A stretch of DNA of 64,000 nt from Streptococcus cristatus. Its GTDB lineage: Bacteria; Bacillota; Bacilli; Lactobacillales; Streptococcaceae. Positions within the stretch are counted from its first letter, which is position 1; each line of letters begins with the position of its first letter. Below, piece after piece: positions 9,083 through 18,194 of this stretch. The stretch is from assembly GCF_008369405.1 (NCBI RefSeq), contig NZ_VSJJ01000001.1:122523-186522 (forward strand), in the 5' to 3' direction. Below the pieces are notes generated by a model, which had not been told where the DNA came from, did no database searches, and saw only the letters and a list, made by a program, of their open reading frames with translations. The translations under genes were made by a program, and so were the position numbers.

Positions 9083-11716
9083 TTAGAGCTTTTTTGGTGT
9101 CGTTTCAGAGTTAAGGGCAGCTTGGGCCACAGCTAGCCGAGCTGCTGGGACGCGATAAGGGGAGCAAGAGACGTAAGTGACTCCGATTTCTTGTAAGAAA
9201 GGAATGGAAGCTGGATCACCACCAACTTCGCCACAAACTCCGATGGATAAGGTTGGATCTACTTGGCGAGCTTTTTCAATGGCCAATTTCATCAATTGGC
9301 CGACACCTTCTTGATCAAGGCTTTGGAAAGGATCCTGGGTGAGCAACTTTTTCTCTTTATAGTCGTTGAGGAATTTTCCGATATCATCCCTTGAAAAGCC
9401 AAAGGTCATCTGGGTCAAGTCATTGGTTCCAAAGCTGAAGAAGTCCGCTTCCTGAGCCAGCTGATCAGCAATGAAGCAGGCTCTCGGCAGTTCGATCATG
9501 GTACCGATGTCATATGGGAATGGAGGGCATTGATACTTTTTGAAAATCCATTCGATATGCTTGATGAGCAGCTCTTTGAGATAGACAAGCTCTGATTTTG
9601 TAGCAATTAATGGAATCATAATTTCAGGACGGACTGGATGTCCTTCTTGCTGTAGTCGAATGGCGCTGCTAAAGATAGCTTCTATTTGCATCTTATAGAT
9701 ATCTGGCAAGGTGATTCCCAAGCGACAGCCGCGATGGCCTAGCATAGGATTTGTTTCTTGCAATTGCGTGATTTTTCTTTCTAGTTGACTGGCTTTTTTA
9801 TTGAGCTTTTCAGCCAGTAGGGCAATTTCAAGTTGGTCTTTAGGGAGAAATTCGTGCATTGGAGGATCCAATAGACGGACAATCATGGGTTTTTGGCCAA
9901 CAGTCTGGAACATTTGATAGAAGTCTTCGGCTTGGTAATCTAGGAGATGGGCAAGTGCCTCTCGTCTTTCTATCTCATTCTCGGCCAGAATTAATTTCCT
10001 CATTTGCAGGATTCTTTCCTCACCGAAAAACATATGCTCTGTTCTTGCTAGTCCAATTCCTTGAGCTCCAAAGCTAATAGCGGTTTGCAAATCTTGAATC
10101 GTTTCAGCATTGGCGCGGACTGTAAGTTTAGCTACTTCATCAGCCCAAGTCAGCAAGAGCTGCAAATCCTGATCATTTTCTACAGAGACTGTCGGGATTT
10201 GCCCTAGATAGAGAAAACCAGTCCGACCATCTACCGATAGAATATCTCCTTCATTGAGCAAGATATCTCCGCACTGGATGGTCTTGCTGTCCTCTTGGAT
10301 AAGTAGATCTCCACATCCTGCTACACAGCAGGTTCCCATTCCTCGGGCGACAACTGCCGCGTGTGAGGTCATTCCACCTTGGCTAGTGACGATTGCTTGG
10401 CTGACAATCATTCCTTCTATATCTTCGGGAGAGGTTTCTTGTCGGACTAGCACAACTTTTTCGCCAGCTTCATGTAGTTCTTTAGCTCGCTTGGCAGTAA
10501 AGACAATTTTTCCTGTTGCAGCACCGGGACTGGCTGGCAATCCCTGCGCTAAAATTGTCGCTTGCTGGAGCTCATTTTCATCAAAAACTGGGTGAATCAG
10601 CTGATTGATATGAGCCGGGCTAATCCGGCGAATGGCCTCGCACTTGTCTATCTTGCCTTCTTCTACTAATTGCAGAGCGATTTTCAAAGCAGCCTTGACT
10701 GTTCGCTTACCATTACGAGTTTGCAGGATATAGAGCTTGCCTTTTTCGATTGTAAATTCGATATCCTGCATATCTTTATAGTGATCTTCAAGGATGTGGG
10801 CATATTCTTGAAAAGCAGCATAGGCTTCTGGCATCTTTTCTTGCAGATTTTGAATGGGCTCGGGCGTACGAATACCAGCAACGACATCCTCTCCTTGGGC
10901 ATTTAAAAGAAATTCGCCAAAGAGGCCCTTTTGACCAGTTGCTGGATTTCGAGTGAAGACGACACCAGTTCCACTTTCTTGATCAAAGTTGCCAAAGACC
11001 ATGACTTGAATATTAACGGCGGTTCCCAAATCTTCTGGAATCTGATTGAGCTTGCGATAGACTTGGGCGCGTGGATTATTCCAAGAGCGGAAAACAGCTT
11101 TGATAGCAGTGAAGAGTTGTTCCTTAGGATTTTGAGGAAAAGTCTGATAATGCTCACGATAGAGCTGCTTGTATTGATCGATGAGAGCTTGGTGCTCTTC
11201 TAAGCTAAACTCGTAGGCAGTCTTACCAGCATTCTTCTCAAAATAGGAGAGCAACTGATCGAAGTCCTCTTTGGGAATTTGGAAAACGACATCTGCATAC
11301 ATCTGAAGCAGCCTGCGGTAGCAATTATAGGCAAAAGCCATATTGGTTTTGGAAGCCAAGGTTTGGGTTCGCAGGTCATTTAGTCCCAAGTTTAAAATCG
11401 TATCCATCATGCCAGGCATAGAAAACTTGGCACCACTACGCACAGAGACTAGCAGTTGGTCCTCTTCGTTTCCTGAGAAGTATTGGCCAGTTTTTTGCTC
11501 TAGTTCGGAAATAGCCTGCAAAACATTCTCTCTTAATTTTTCTTCAAAAAAATAGGGGCTGTTTAAAAAATGAATACAGGCTTGCGTCGTAATGGTAAAT
11601 CCTGGTGGAACTGGCAGTCCTAAATTGGTCATTTCAGCCAGATTGGCCCCTTTACCACCCAGAAGAGCATTTTGCTCGGCTCGTCCTTCCTCAAAGGAAT
11701 AAATCCATTTCGTCAT
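9083..11716 (-). CDS. ppdK: Pyruvate, phosphate dikinase
   Basis: Interconverts pyruvate + ATP + Pi with PEP + AMP + PPi. In a glycolytic streptococcus this gives a route from pyruvate back to PEP. The 877 residues cover all three domains. An N-terminal ATP-grasp runs about 1-340 (GGKGANLAEM, SVRSGAKFSMPGM). A swivelling phosphohistidine domain has catalytic H452 in GGMTSHAAVVARG, with T450, the residue phosphorylated by the PPDK regulatory protein. The C-terminal PEP/pyruvate barrel (about 520-877) carries GTNDLTQ and GVCGEVGGDP. It is divergent from ccpN and the regulatory protein gene. No truncation is visible. Confidence 0.97.
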   Translation of the reverse strand: MTKWIYSFEEGRAEQNALLGGKGANLAEMTNLGLPVPPGFTITTQACIHFLNSPYFFEEKLRENVLQAISELEQKTGQYFSGNEEDQLLVSVRSGAKFSMPGMMDTILNLGLNDLRTQTLASKTNMAFAYNCYRRLLQMYADVVFQIPKEDFDQLLSYFEKNAGKTAYEFSLEEHQALIDQYKQLYREHYQTFPQNPKEQLFTAIKAVFRSWNNPRAQVYRKLNQIPEDLGTAVNIQVMVFGNFDQESGTGVVFTRNPATGQKGLFGEFLLNAQGEDVVAGIRTPEPIQNLQEKMPEAYAAFQEYAHILEDHYKDMQDIEFTIEKGKLYILQTRNGKRTVKAALKIALQLVEEGKIDKCEAIRRISPAHINQLIHPVFDENELQQATILAQGLPASPGAATGKIVFTAKRAKELHEAGEKVVLVRQETSPEDIEGMIVSQAIVTSQGGMTSHAAVVARGMGTCCVAGCGDLLIQEDSKTIQCGDILLNEGDILSVDGRTGFLYLGQIPTVSVENDQDLQLLLTWADEVAKLTVRANAETIQDLQTAISFGAQGIGLARTEHMFFGEERILQMRKLILAENEIERREALAHLLDYQAEDFYQMFQTVGQKPMIVRLLDPPMHEFLPKDQLEIALLAEKLNKKASQLERKITQLQETNPMLGHRGCRLGITLPDIYKMQIEAIFSSAIRLQQEGHPVRPEIMIPLIATKSELVYLKELLIKHIEWIFKKYQCPPFPYDIGTMIELPRACFIADQLAQEADFFSFGTNDLTQMTFGFSRDDIGKFLNDYKEKKLLTQDPFQSLDQEGVGQLMKLAIEKARQVDPTLSIGVCGEVGGDPASIPFLQEIGVTYVSCSPYRVPAARLAVAQAALNSETTPKKL

Positions 11717-11763
11717 ATCTTACCTCCAAATAGACAAAAATGTGTCATATATATCTGTTTTAT

Positions 11764-11793
11764 ATTCTAATATACATCACATATATTTGTCAA
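11764..11793 (-). promoter_or_regulatory. ppdK promoter
   Basis: On the minus strand, TTGACA (11788-11793) and TAGAAT (11764-11769) are 18 bp apart. A nearby downstream motif, GATATATATGACA, resembles one overlapping the divergent ccpN promoter (GATATAATATGACA). It is a candidate shared operator for CcpN; this is an inference. Confidence 0.7.
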
Positions 11794-11814
11794 TGGAAAA
11801 AACGTTATATTTCA

Positions 11815-11842
11815 TTGATATAAGATAAAAATATGATATAAT
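11815..11842 (+). promoter_or_regulatory. ccpN promoter, divergent from ppdK
   Basis: TTGATA (11815-11820) is 16 bp from an extended TGATATAAT (-10 at 11837-11842). The -10 lies inside the GATATAATATGACA motif, so a protein bound there would block transcription. Confidence 0.7.
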
Positions 11843-11899
11843 ATGACAGAAAAATATGAAAAATAAAGTATTCTATCTCTAAAAAGGAGACATATTGTA

Positions 11900-12535
11900 T
11901 TGGAATTATCAGCACGTCAAAAGCAGATTGTTGACATTGTCAAGAAAGAGCAGCCCGTCAGCGGGGAAAAGATTTCTGAATTGATGGAGATTTCTAGAGC
12001 AACTTTACGCTCAGACCTGTCCTTTTTGACGCTGGTTGGCATTTTAAAAGCGACGCCCAAGGTTGGCTATACTTATTCAGGGAATGATTTGGAAACCTTA
12101 TTTTTCTTTGACACTTTTCGCAAGAAAGCGGAAGATATCATGGTTTCTCCAGTTTTGGTGCCTCAAGATACTTCCATCCAGGATGCGGTGATAAGGCTCT
12201 TTATGTATGACGCGGATGTTCTTTATGTCATTGATGAAAAGAAGCTACTCTTAGGAATTGTCTCGCGCAAGGATTTGCTACGAGCGGCTTTATCCAGTAG
12301 TATCGGAACAACGCCTATTGCAGTTTGTATGACTCGGATGCCTCATCTTAGAACCTGCCATAAGGATATGAATATATTAGAGGTGGCTGCTCTTTTACAG
12401 GATTTTGCCATTGATTCACTGCCTGTGGTAGAAAAAGATAATGAGCGCAAGATTTTAGGGACGGTGACTAAGACAGCCCTGCTGGACTATATCATTCAGG
12501 AAGCGCGCCAAGCGGAAGTAAAGAGACAGGAGTAG
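11900..12535 (+). CDS. ccpN: CcpN-like transcriptional regulator (HTH + two CBS domains)
   Basis: A repressor of gluconeogenic genes, related to Bacillus CcpN. A winged helix-turn-helix covers about residues 1-65 (ISRATLRSDLSFLT as recognition region). Two CBS domains follow (about 75-130 and 140-205) that in relatives sense nucleotides. The start is TTG at 11900: an AAGGAGA ends nine bases upstream, and the first residues align with the family (MELSARQKQIVDIV). It is divergent from ppdK and overlaps the region of the next gene's ribosome-binding site. The three genes form the same functional set as CcpN/YqfL in Bacillus. Target choice (ppdK) is inferred from position. Confidence 0.9.
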   Translation: MELSARQKQIVDIVKKEQPVSGEKISELMEISRATLRSDLSFLTLVGILKATPKVGYTYSGNDLETLFFFDTFRKKAEDIMVSPVLVPQDTSIQDAVIRLFMYDADVLYVIDEKKLLLGIVSRKDLLRAALSSSIGTTPIAVCMTRMPHLRTCHKDMNILEVAALLQDFAIDSLPVVEKDNERKILGTVTKTALLDYIIQEARQAEVKRQE

Positions 12536-12540
12536 TGACA

Positions 12541-13371
12541 ATGAAGAAAGAAATTATTGTATATAGCATTTCGGATTCTTTAGGAGGAACCTCGCAGCGA
12601 CTCTTGTCAGCTGTAAGTGCGCAGTATCCAGATTTGACATTTAATAATAGCTACCGTTTTCCTTTTATAGACAAAGAGCAAGAATTGCTGGAAATTTTGC
12701 AAGATGCTTTAAAAGATGATGCCTTGGTCATCAGTACTTTGGTAAATGGAGAATTAGCTAGACTAGCTAGAGAATTTAGCCAAAACCACAAGCTGGCCTA
12801 CATTGATCTCATGCACCCTTTCTTTGAAATCATAGGGGAAAAGACTGGGATTAGACCGATTGAGATACCAGGAACCTTGCACCGTTTGGATACGGAATAT
12901 TTTAATAAAATATCAGCGATTGAGTTTGCAGTAAAGAATGATGATGGAAAATCTCCGCAAGGATTTTTGGAGTCGGATCTAGTTCTACTGGGAGTTTCAC
13001 GGACTTCAAAAACTCCTCTCAGCATTTTTTTGGCCAATAAGGGCTACAAAGTTTCCAATTTGCCTTTGATACCAGAAGTTCCGCTTCCTCAAGTTTTAGA
13101 CAAGGTGGACAAGCGTAGGATGATCGGTCTGGTCTGTGAGCCAGAAAAATTAGTCAAAATTCGTAGCAACCGTCTTAATTCGTTGGGCTTGTCCCACTCG
13201 ACCAGTTACACAGATTTGGAAAAGATTTATCAGGAATTAGACTATTCCAAAGAAGTCTTTAGAAAATATCAGACGGAGGTCATCAATATTACAGATAAAT
13301 CAATTGAAGAGACAGCTTTCCTGATTGAGGATTATTTAAAAAAATTAGATATGATTGGCGAGGCGAAGTAA
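12541..13371 (+). CDS. Pyruvate phosphate dikinase regulatory protein (bifunctional kinase/phosphorylase)
   Basis: A DUF299/PDRP family protein. It uses ADP to phosphorylate the Thr next to the catalytic His of PPDK, switching it off, and reverses this by phosphorolysis. The 276 residues include the P-loop-like GVSRTSKTP at about 151-159, typical of the family, and the N-terminal SDSLGGTSQ. I prefer ATG 12541 because AGGAG is eight bases upstream; GTG 12535 is only two bases from it and overlaps the ccpN stop. Its target ppdK is divergent two genes away, so function and context agree. A strong terminator follows. Confidence 0.93.
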   Translation: MKKEIIVYSISDSLGGTSQRLLSAVSAQYPDLTFNNSYRFPFIDKEQELLEILQDALKDDALVISTLVNGELARLAREFSQNHKLAYIDLMHPFFEIIGEKTGIRPIEIPGTLHRLDTEYFNKISAIEFAVKNDDGKSPQGFLESDLVLLGVSRTSKTPLSIFLANKGYKVSNLPLIPEVPLPQVLDKVDKRRMIGLVCEPEKLVKIRSNRLNSLGLSHSTSYTDLEKIYQELDYSKEVFRKYQTEVINITDKSIEETAFLIEDYLKKLDMIGEAK

Positions 13372-13380
13372 TCGTCTTCA

Positions 13381-13424
13381 GGGCTGGTTCCTAAATTTAT
13401 CAGATAGGAACCAGCCCTTTTCTT
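13381..13424 (+). terminator. Terminator after the PPDK regulatory protein gene
   Basis: GGGCTGGTTCCTA pairs with TAGGAACCAGCCC around a short loop, followed by TTTTCTT. Confidence 0.9.
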
Positions 13425-13451
13425 GTCCCTAGGCTCGTTTCGTGTTACAAT
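13423..13451 (+). promoter_or_regulatory. Promoter for cysteine desulfurase-thiI operon
   Basis: TTGTCC (13423-13428) lies 17 bp from TACAAT (13446-13451), with an extended TG. It overlaps the T-run of the preceding terminator. Confidence 0.65.
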
Positions 13452-13490
13452 AGGAGTATTGATTTTTACTGATAAAAACAGAGGAAAAAG

Positions 13491-14633
13491 ATGATTTATT
13501 TAGATAATTCAGCGACAACCAAGCCCTATCCAGAGGCGCTGGCTACCTATACAGAAGTGGCTTCTAAAATCTGGGGTAATCCTTCTAGCCTGCATAGTTT
13601 GGGCAGCCAGGCTACCCGTCTCTTAGAGGCCTCTCGCCGTCAAATAGCAGAGCTTTTAGGTAAGTCTTCGTCGGAGATTTTTTTTACGTCTGGAGGGACA
13701 GAAGGGGACAACTGGGTACTTAAGGGAGTTGCTTTTGAAAAAATTCCTTTTGGCAAACACATCATCGTATCTAACATTGAACATCCAGCGGTTAAAGAAT
13801 CAGCCCTCTGGTTGCAGAGTCGGGGATTTGAAGTCGATTTTGCTCCAGTTGATAAGGCAGGCTTTGTTGATGTAGACAATCTAGCGGAGCTGATTCGACC
13901 TGACACCACTCTGGTTTCGGTCATGGCAGTCAATAATGAAATCGGCAGTATTCAGCCCATTCAGAAAATATCCGAACTGCTAGCAGATAAGCCGACTATT
14001 TCCTTTCACGTGGACGCTGTGCAGGCTGTTACGAAGATTCCGACAGCTGCTTATCTGACGGATCGCGTGGATTTTGCAACATTCTCCAGTCATAAATTTC
14101 ACGGCCTTCGGGGCGTAGGATTTGTCTATATCAAGTCTGGCAAGAAAATCAGTCCGCTTTTGACTGGTGGTGGTCAGGAGTCGGATAAGCGCTCCACAAC
14201 GGAAAATCTAGCAGGCATTGCAGCCACAGCCAAGGCTCTTCGTCTGTCCATGGAAAAACAAGAAACGTTTGCTCAGCGAACGTTTCAGTTGAAGAAGATT
14301 ATCTTTGAAGAACTGCAGAAGTATCCAGATGTGGTGATTTTCTCAGACATGGAAGATTTTGCGCCTCATATCCTGACCTTTGGTATCAAGGGAGTGCGGG
14401 GTGAAGTCGTCGTCCATGCTTTTGAAGACTATGAGATTTACATATCGACTACCAGCGCTTGCTCTTCCAAGGCTGGAAAGCCAGCAGGTACGCTGATTGC
14501 TATGGGAGTCGAAAAGTCTCTCGCTCAAACTGCTGTCCGTATCAGTTTGGATCTTGATAATGATATGAGTCAGATGGAGCAATTTTTGACAACCTTTAAA
14601 ATTATTTACGAAAAAACCAGAAAAGTAAGGTAA
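13491..14633 (+). CDS. Cysteine desulfurase (NifS/IscS family) paired with ThiI
   Basis: A PLP enzyme that takes sulfur from cysteine as a protein persulfide. The PLP Lys is in SSHKFHGLRG, and the active-site Cys loop is STTSACSSKAGKP, short of the SufS type. The length of 380 residues is normal. It ends three bases before thiI, so it is most likely the dedicated sulfur donor for tRNA 4-thiouridine synthesis. A second desulfurase at 30763 has a different neighbour (DUF1831). Confidence 0.93.
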   Translation: MIYLDNSATTKPYPEALATYTEVASKIWGNPSSLHSLGSQATRLLEASRRQIAELLGKSSSEIFFTSGGTEGDNWVLKGVAFEKIPFGKHIIVSNIEHPAVKESALWLQSRGFEVDFAPVDKAGFVDVDNLAELIRPDTTLVSVMAVNNEIGSIQPIQKISELLADKPTISFHVDAVQAVTKIPTAAYLTDRVDFATFSSHKFHGLRGVGFVYIKSGKKISPLLTGGGQESDKRSTTENLAGIAATAKALRLSMEKQETFAQRTFQLKKIIFEELQKYPDVVIFSDMEDFAPHILTFGIKGVRGEVVVHAFEDYEIYISTTSACSSKAGKPAGTLIAMGVEKSLAQTAVRISLDLDNDMSQMEQFLTTFKIIYEKTRKVR

Positions 14634-14636
14634 ACA

Positions 14637-15851
14637 ATGCAATATTCAGAAATTATGGTGCGCTACGGCGAGCTTTCTACCAAGGGCAAGAACCGCATGC
14701 GCTTTATCAACAAACTTAAACGCAATATTCAGGCTGTTTTGTCAGTCTATCCGCAGGTCCATGTCAAGGCCGACCGTGATCGGACTCATGTCTATCTGCA
14801 CGGAACAGACTATCAGCCAGTCGCCGAGTCACTCAAGAAGATTTTTGGGATTCAGAATTTTTCACCATCTTACAAAATCGAAAAGTCTGTACCAGCCCTA
14901 ATCGAAGCTGTCCAAACCATCATGAAGGAAGTTTATCAAGAAGGTATGACCTTTAAGATTTCCAGCAAACGCAGTGATCACAACTTTGAATTGGATAGCC
15001 GTGAGCTTAATCAGACGCTGGGAGATGCTGTTTTTAAGGCCATTCCCAATGTTCAGGTCAAGATGAAAGCGCCTGATATTGAGCTTCGTGTCGAGATTCG
15101 CGAAGAAGCAGCCTATATCTCTTATGAGACGATACGCGGTGCTGGAGGCTTGCCAGTCGGCACTTCAGGCAAGGGTATGCTTATGCTGTCTGGTGGGATT
15201 GACTCACCAGTGGCGGGCTATCTGGCTCTCAAGCGCGGGGTGGATATCGAGGCGGTTCACTTTGCCAGTCCTCCCTACACTAGCCCAGGTGCGTTGAAAA
15301 AAGCTCAAGATCTGACGCGAAAATTGACCAAATTTGGTGGCAACATCCAGTTTATCGAAGTTCCTTTTACAGAAATTCAGGAGGAAATCAAGGCCAAGGC
15401 TCCAGAAGCCTACCTGATGACACTGACTCGTCGCTTTATGATGCGCATTACAGACCGGATTCGAGAGGAGCGGGGTGGTCAAGTCATTATCAACGGAGAA
15501 AGTCTAGGTCAGGTGGCAAGTCAAACAATTGAGAGTATGCAGGCTATCAATGCTGTGACCAATACACCAGTTATCCGTCCTGTCGTGACCATGGACAAGC
15601 TTGAAATCATTGATATTGCAGAAAAAATCGATACTTTTCAAATCTCTATCCAGCCATTTGAAGACTGCTGTACTATTTTTGCACCTGACCGACCTAAAAC
15701 CAATCCGAAAATCAAGAATGCCGAGCAGTACGAAGCTCGCCTAGATGTTGAAGGTTTGGTAGAACGCGCCGTCGCAGGCATCATGATTACAGAAATCACA
15801 CCGCAAGCAGAGACTGATGAAGTTGACGAGATGATTGAGGACTTGTTATAG
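14637..15851 (+). CDS. thiI: tRNA 4-thiouridine sulfurtransferase ThiI
   Basis: Adenylates U8 of tRNA and transfers sulfur to make s4U. The 404 residues hold an N-terminal ferredoxin-like region, a THUMP domain (about 60-165, [21 protein letters not shown]) and a PP-loop ATPase ([19 protein letters not shown] near 180). There is no C-terminal rhodanese domain, as usual in Firmicutes, so sulfur must come from the partner desulfurase immediately upstream. One conserved Cys pair region ([10 protein letters not shown]) is present. Confidence 0.95.
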   Translation: MQYSEIMVRYGELSTKGKNRMRFINKLKRNIQAVLSVYPQVHVKADRDRTHVYLHGTDYQPVAESLKKIFGIQNFSPSYKIEKSVPALIEAVQTIMKEVYQEGMTFKISSKRSDHNFELDSRELNQTLGDAVFKAIPNVQVKMKAPDIELRVEIREEAAYISYETIRGAGGLPVGTSGKGMLMLSGGIDSPVAGYLALKRGVDIEAVHFASPPYTSPGALKKAQDLTRKLTKFGGNIQFIEVPFTEIQEEIKAKAPEAYLMTLTRRFMMRITDRIREERGGQVIINGESLGQVASQTIESMQAINAVTNTPVIRPVVTMDKLEIIDIAEKIDTFQISIQPFEDCCTIFAPDRPKTNPKIKNAEQYEARLDVEGLVERAVAGIMITEITPQAETDEVDEMIEDLL

Positions 15852-15925
15852 GAGTTTAAAAGTAGCTTTTTACTGAAAGAATCTGGAAAACTATCTATTG
15901 ATGATGAAGATAAAAGGGGATATTT

Positions 15926-16525
15926 ATGAACGAATGGGATTCCTTTTTGAGTGGACTCATGGGAGCATTGTCTTGGAAAGATGGACAAGATAATGCTTTG
16001 CTGTTTGGAATGCCCAGTTGGACTTATTTACTTGGTCTCTTAGTTCATTTTCAGATTTTCCTAAGCTTGTATGCTCTCTTATTTTGGGGATTTCATTTAA
16101 GCATTAAGGAAGCCGGCTCTGTCAAGAAGGCCATGAGAAATAAATGGAAAACCATACGCCAAAGCCATAAAAGTAAGGGCAGAGCTATTTTTGTTACAAT
16201 AATTGGCTCTCTTCCTATATTTATTATCTTTCCTGCTTATGAAGGCTATCGAATGACCAATGGTATCTGGCGCTATCATTACTTTACTAATCAGACAACC
16301 GAGCTAAAAACGGCTTTAGTGACTGGTGTTGATGCCGAGACCGGAGGAAGCAAGTCTACCTATTCTCGTATTACCTTCACTATTACGGTTGATGGGAAAG
16401 AGCGAGAGGTTAATGTTTCAGATAGTAATAAAAGTCTTGCCAGATCAGCTAAAAAACACTTGAAGCCTCCGATAGCTATTGAGGTTCATGTCAATCAAGA
16501 AGGGCAGATTGTATATTTGAAATAA
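15926..16525 (+). CDS. Conserved membrane protein of unknown function
   Basis: 199 residues with two clear hydrophobic segments (about 31-55 and 88-106). A basic cytoplasmic loop lies between them (KKAMRNKWKTIRQSHKSKGR). A soluble C-terminal domain of about 90 residues reads as beta-rich (YSRITFTITVDGKEREVNV). I recognise no family. It sits between thiI and the ribosomal L21 operon and has a weak purine-rich ribosome site before ATG 15926. Confidence 0.7.
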   Translation: MNEWDSFLSGLMGALSWKDGQDNALLFGMPSWTYLLGLLVHFQIFLSLYALLFWGFHLSIKEAGSVKKAMRNKWKTIRQSHKSKGRAIFVTIIGSLPIFIIFPAYEGYRMTNGIWRYHYFTNQTTELKTALVTGVDAETGGSKSTYSRITFTITVDGKEREVNVSDSNKSLARSAKKHLKPPIAIEVHVNQEGQIVYLK

Positions 16526-16583
16526 ATGAAAGTAAAGAATGATAATATTTAGTTGAAAATCCGTTTTCATCAAATAAAATCAC

Positions 16584-16612
16584 TTGCCAAAGGTTAGTAG
16601 AAGTGCTATACT
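16584..16612 (+). promoter_or_regulatory. Promoter of the rplU-prp-rpmA operon
   Basis: TTGCCA (16584-16589) and extended TGCTATACT (-10 at 16607-16612) are 17 bp apart. The predicted start is near 16619, giving a long structured leader. Confidence 0.75.
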
Positions 16613-16618
16613 AAGAAT

Positions 16619-16740
16619 GTTGACTATGCACAGCCTGTGCAACCGCTCGAACATCGTAGCTCATATTTAGTGAGTATTAAGTGGTTCGTCCCACGATGCT
16701 AGGCGAGTCTTCACAAAAATACGGGGAAATCCCAAAAAAA
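16619..16740 (+). ncRNA. Ribosomal protein L21 leader (autoregulatory 5' UTR)
   Basis: An untranslated leader of about 120 nt precedes rplU. It has a short hairpin (GCACA/TGTGC from 16627) and a longer bipartite helix that pairs CATCGT with ACGATG and CTCG with CGAG. The position and shape match the Firmicute L21 leader, where L21 is thought to bind and limit its own expression. Assignment is from context and visible pairing, not from a covariance search. Confidence 0.7.
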
Positions 16741-16756
16741 TCATAGGAGGTGCATA

Positions 16757-17071
16757 ATGAGCACATACGCAATCGTTAAAACTGGCGGAAAACAGGTTAA
16801 AGTTGAAGTTGGTCAAGCTATCTACGTTGAAAAATTGGATGTTGAAGCTGGTCAAGAAGTGACTTTTAACGAGGTTGTTCTTGTTGGTGGTGATAAAACT
16901 GTTGTCGGAACTCCACTTGTTGCTGGAGCTACTGTAGTTGGAACTGTTGAAAAACAAGGAAAACAAAAGAAAGTTGTTACTTACAAGTACAAACCTAAAA
17001 AAGGTAGCCACCGTAAACAAGGTCACCGTCAACCATATACTAAAGTTGTCATCAACGCAATCAACGCTTAA
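16757..17071 (+). CDS. rplU: 50S ribosomal protein L21
   Basis: 104 residues, starting [19 protein letters not shown] and ending in the basic [17 protein letters not shown] tail that contacts 23S rRNA. AGGAGG lies eight bases before the ATG. It is first in the conserved operon rplU-prp-rpmA, with high-expression codon use (GTT, CGT, AAC). Confidence 0.98.
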   Translation: MSTYAIVKTGGKQVKVEVGQAIYVEKLDVEAGQEVTFNEVVLVGGDKTVVGTPLVAGATVVGTVEKQGKQKKVVTYKYKPKKGSHRKQGHRQPYTKVVINAINA

Positions 17072-17431
<360 letters not shown>

Positions 17432-17448
17432 CACGGAGGAAAAACACT

Positions 17449-17742
17449 ATGTTAAAAATGAATCTTGCAAGCTTGCAACTTTTCGCCCACAAAAAAGGTG
17501 GAGGTTCAACGTCAAACGGACGTGATTCACAAGCAAAACGTCTTGGAGCTAAAGCAGCTGACGGACAAACTGTAACTGGAGGATCAATCCTTTACCGTCA
17601 ACGCGGTACACACATCTACCCAGGTGTTAACGTTGGCCGTGGTGGAGACGATACATTGTTCGCAAAAGTTGAAGGCGTAGTACGCTTTGAACGTAAAGGT
17701 CGCGATAAGAAACAAGTATCAGTTTACCCAATTGCGAAATAA
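17449..17742 (+). CDS. rpmA: 50S ribosomal protein L27 with Prp-cleaved N-terminal extension
   Basis: 97 residues. Mature L27 begins [15 protein letters not shown], and its N-terminus reaches the peptidyl transferase centre. Here it is preceded by 12 extra residues, [12 protein letters not shown], the Firmicute leader cut by Prp after Phe12. Last gene of the operon, with a hairpin terminator 12 bp after the stop. Confidence 0.98.
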   Translation: MLKMNLASLQLFAHKKGGGSTSNGRDSQAKRLGAKAADGQTVTGGSILYRQRGTHIYPGVNVGRGGDDTLFAKVEGVVRFERKGRDKKQVSVYPIAK

Positions 17743-17754
17743 TTCATTATTGAT

Positions 17755-17790
17755 AAAAATCCCTGTCTCAAGATCGGGATTTTTATTTTT
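17755..17790 (+). terminator. Terminator of the rplU operon
   Basis: AAAATCCC pairs with GGGATTTT around a 12-base loop, followed by TATTTTT. Confidence 0.85.
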
Positions 17791-17812
17791 GGTAAAAATT
17801 GAAATCGTTTCC

Positions 17813-17841
17813 TTGACATTTTCTCTTCTTAGTGTTTTAAT
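17813..17841 (+). promoter_or_regulatory. Promoter of the sulfane-sulfur operon
   Basis: TTGACA (17813-17818) and TTTAAT (17836-17841) are 17 bp apart. The operator at 17842 abuts the -10. Confidence 0.75.
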
Positions 17842-17858
17842 ATACCCTATAGGGGTAT
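17842..17858 (+). promoter_or_regulatory. CsoR/CstR-family operator
   Basis: ATACCCTATAGGGGTAT is a near-perfect inverted repeat of the ATACCC...GGGTAT type bound by CsoR/CstR repressors. It sits between the -10 and the start codon, where binding would block initiation. The CstR-like gene 2.3 kb downstream is the obvious ligand-sensing repressor. Confidence 0.85.
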
Positions 17859-17871
17859 AAAGGAGAAAAAT

Positions 17872-18177
17872 ATGTTTCATTTTTTTACAAAGATAGATAG
17901 TATTTCGACGGATGAGTTGGAGAAGCGATTGAAGTCCAATATCCAACTAATTGATGTACGGACGCCATTTGAATTTCGTAGAGGACATATCAAAGAGGCC
18001 CAGAATGTTCCTTTGAGCCAAATTGGTCAATTTTCTCCAGCTAAAAAGGAGACGATTTACGTCATCTGCCATTCAGGCATGCGGAGCAAGATGGCAGCGA
18101 AAAAGCTGAAGAAAAAGGGCTATGATGTTGTCAATGTCCGAGGTGGTATGAGCGCTTGGACAGGGAAAACCATTTAA
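17872..18177 (+). CDS. Single-domain rhodanese (sulfurtransferase)
   Basis: 101 residues. An N-terminal stretch of about 15 residues leads into one rhodanese domain with LIDVRTPFEFRRGHI and the active loop CHSGMR (Cys66). It accepts sulfane sulfur as a Cys persulfide and passes it to acceptors. AAGGAG precedes the ATG. It is first in a three-gene unit (rhodanese, CoA-disulfide reductase-rhodanese, rhodanese) under a CstR-type operator, implying a role in removing reactive sulfur species. Confidence 0.9.
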   Translation: MFHFFTKIDSISTDELEKRLKSNIQLIDVRTPFEFRRGHIKEAQNVPLSQIGQFSPAKKETIYVICHSGMRSKMAAKKLKKKGYDVVNVRGGMSAWTGKTI

Positions 18178-18194
18178 GTAGAAGGGGTTAAACA

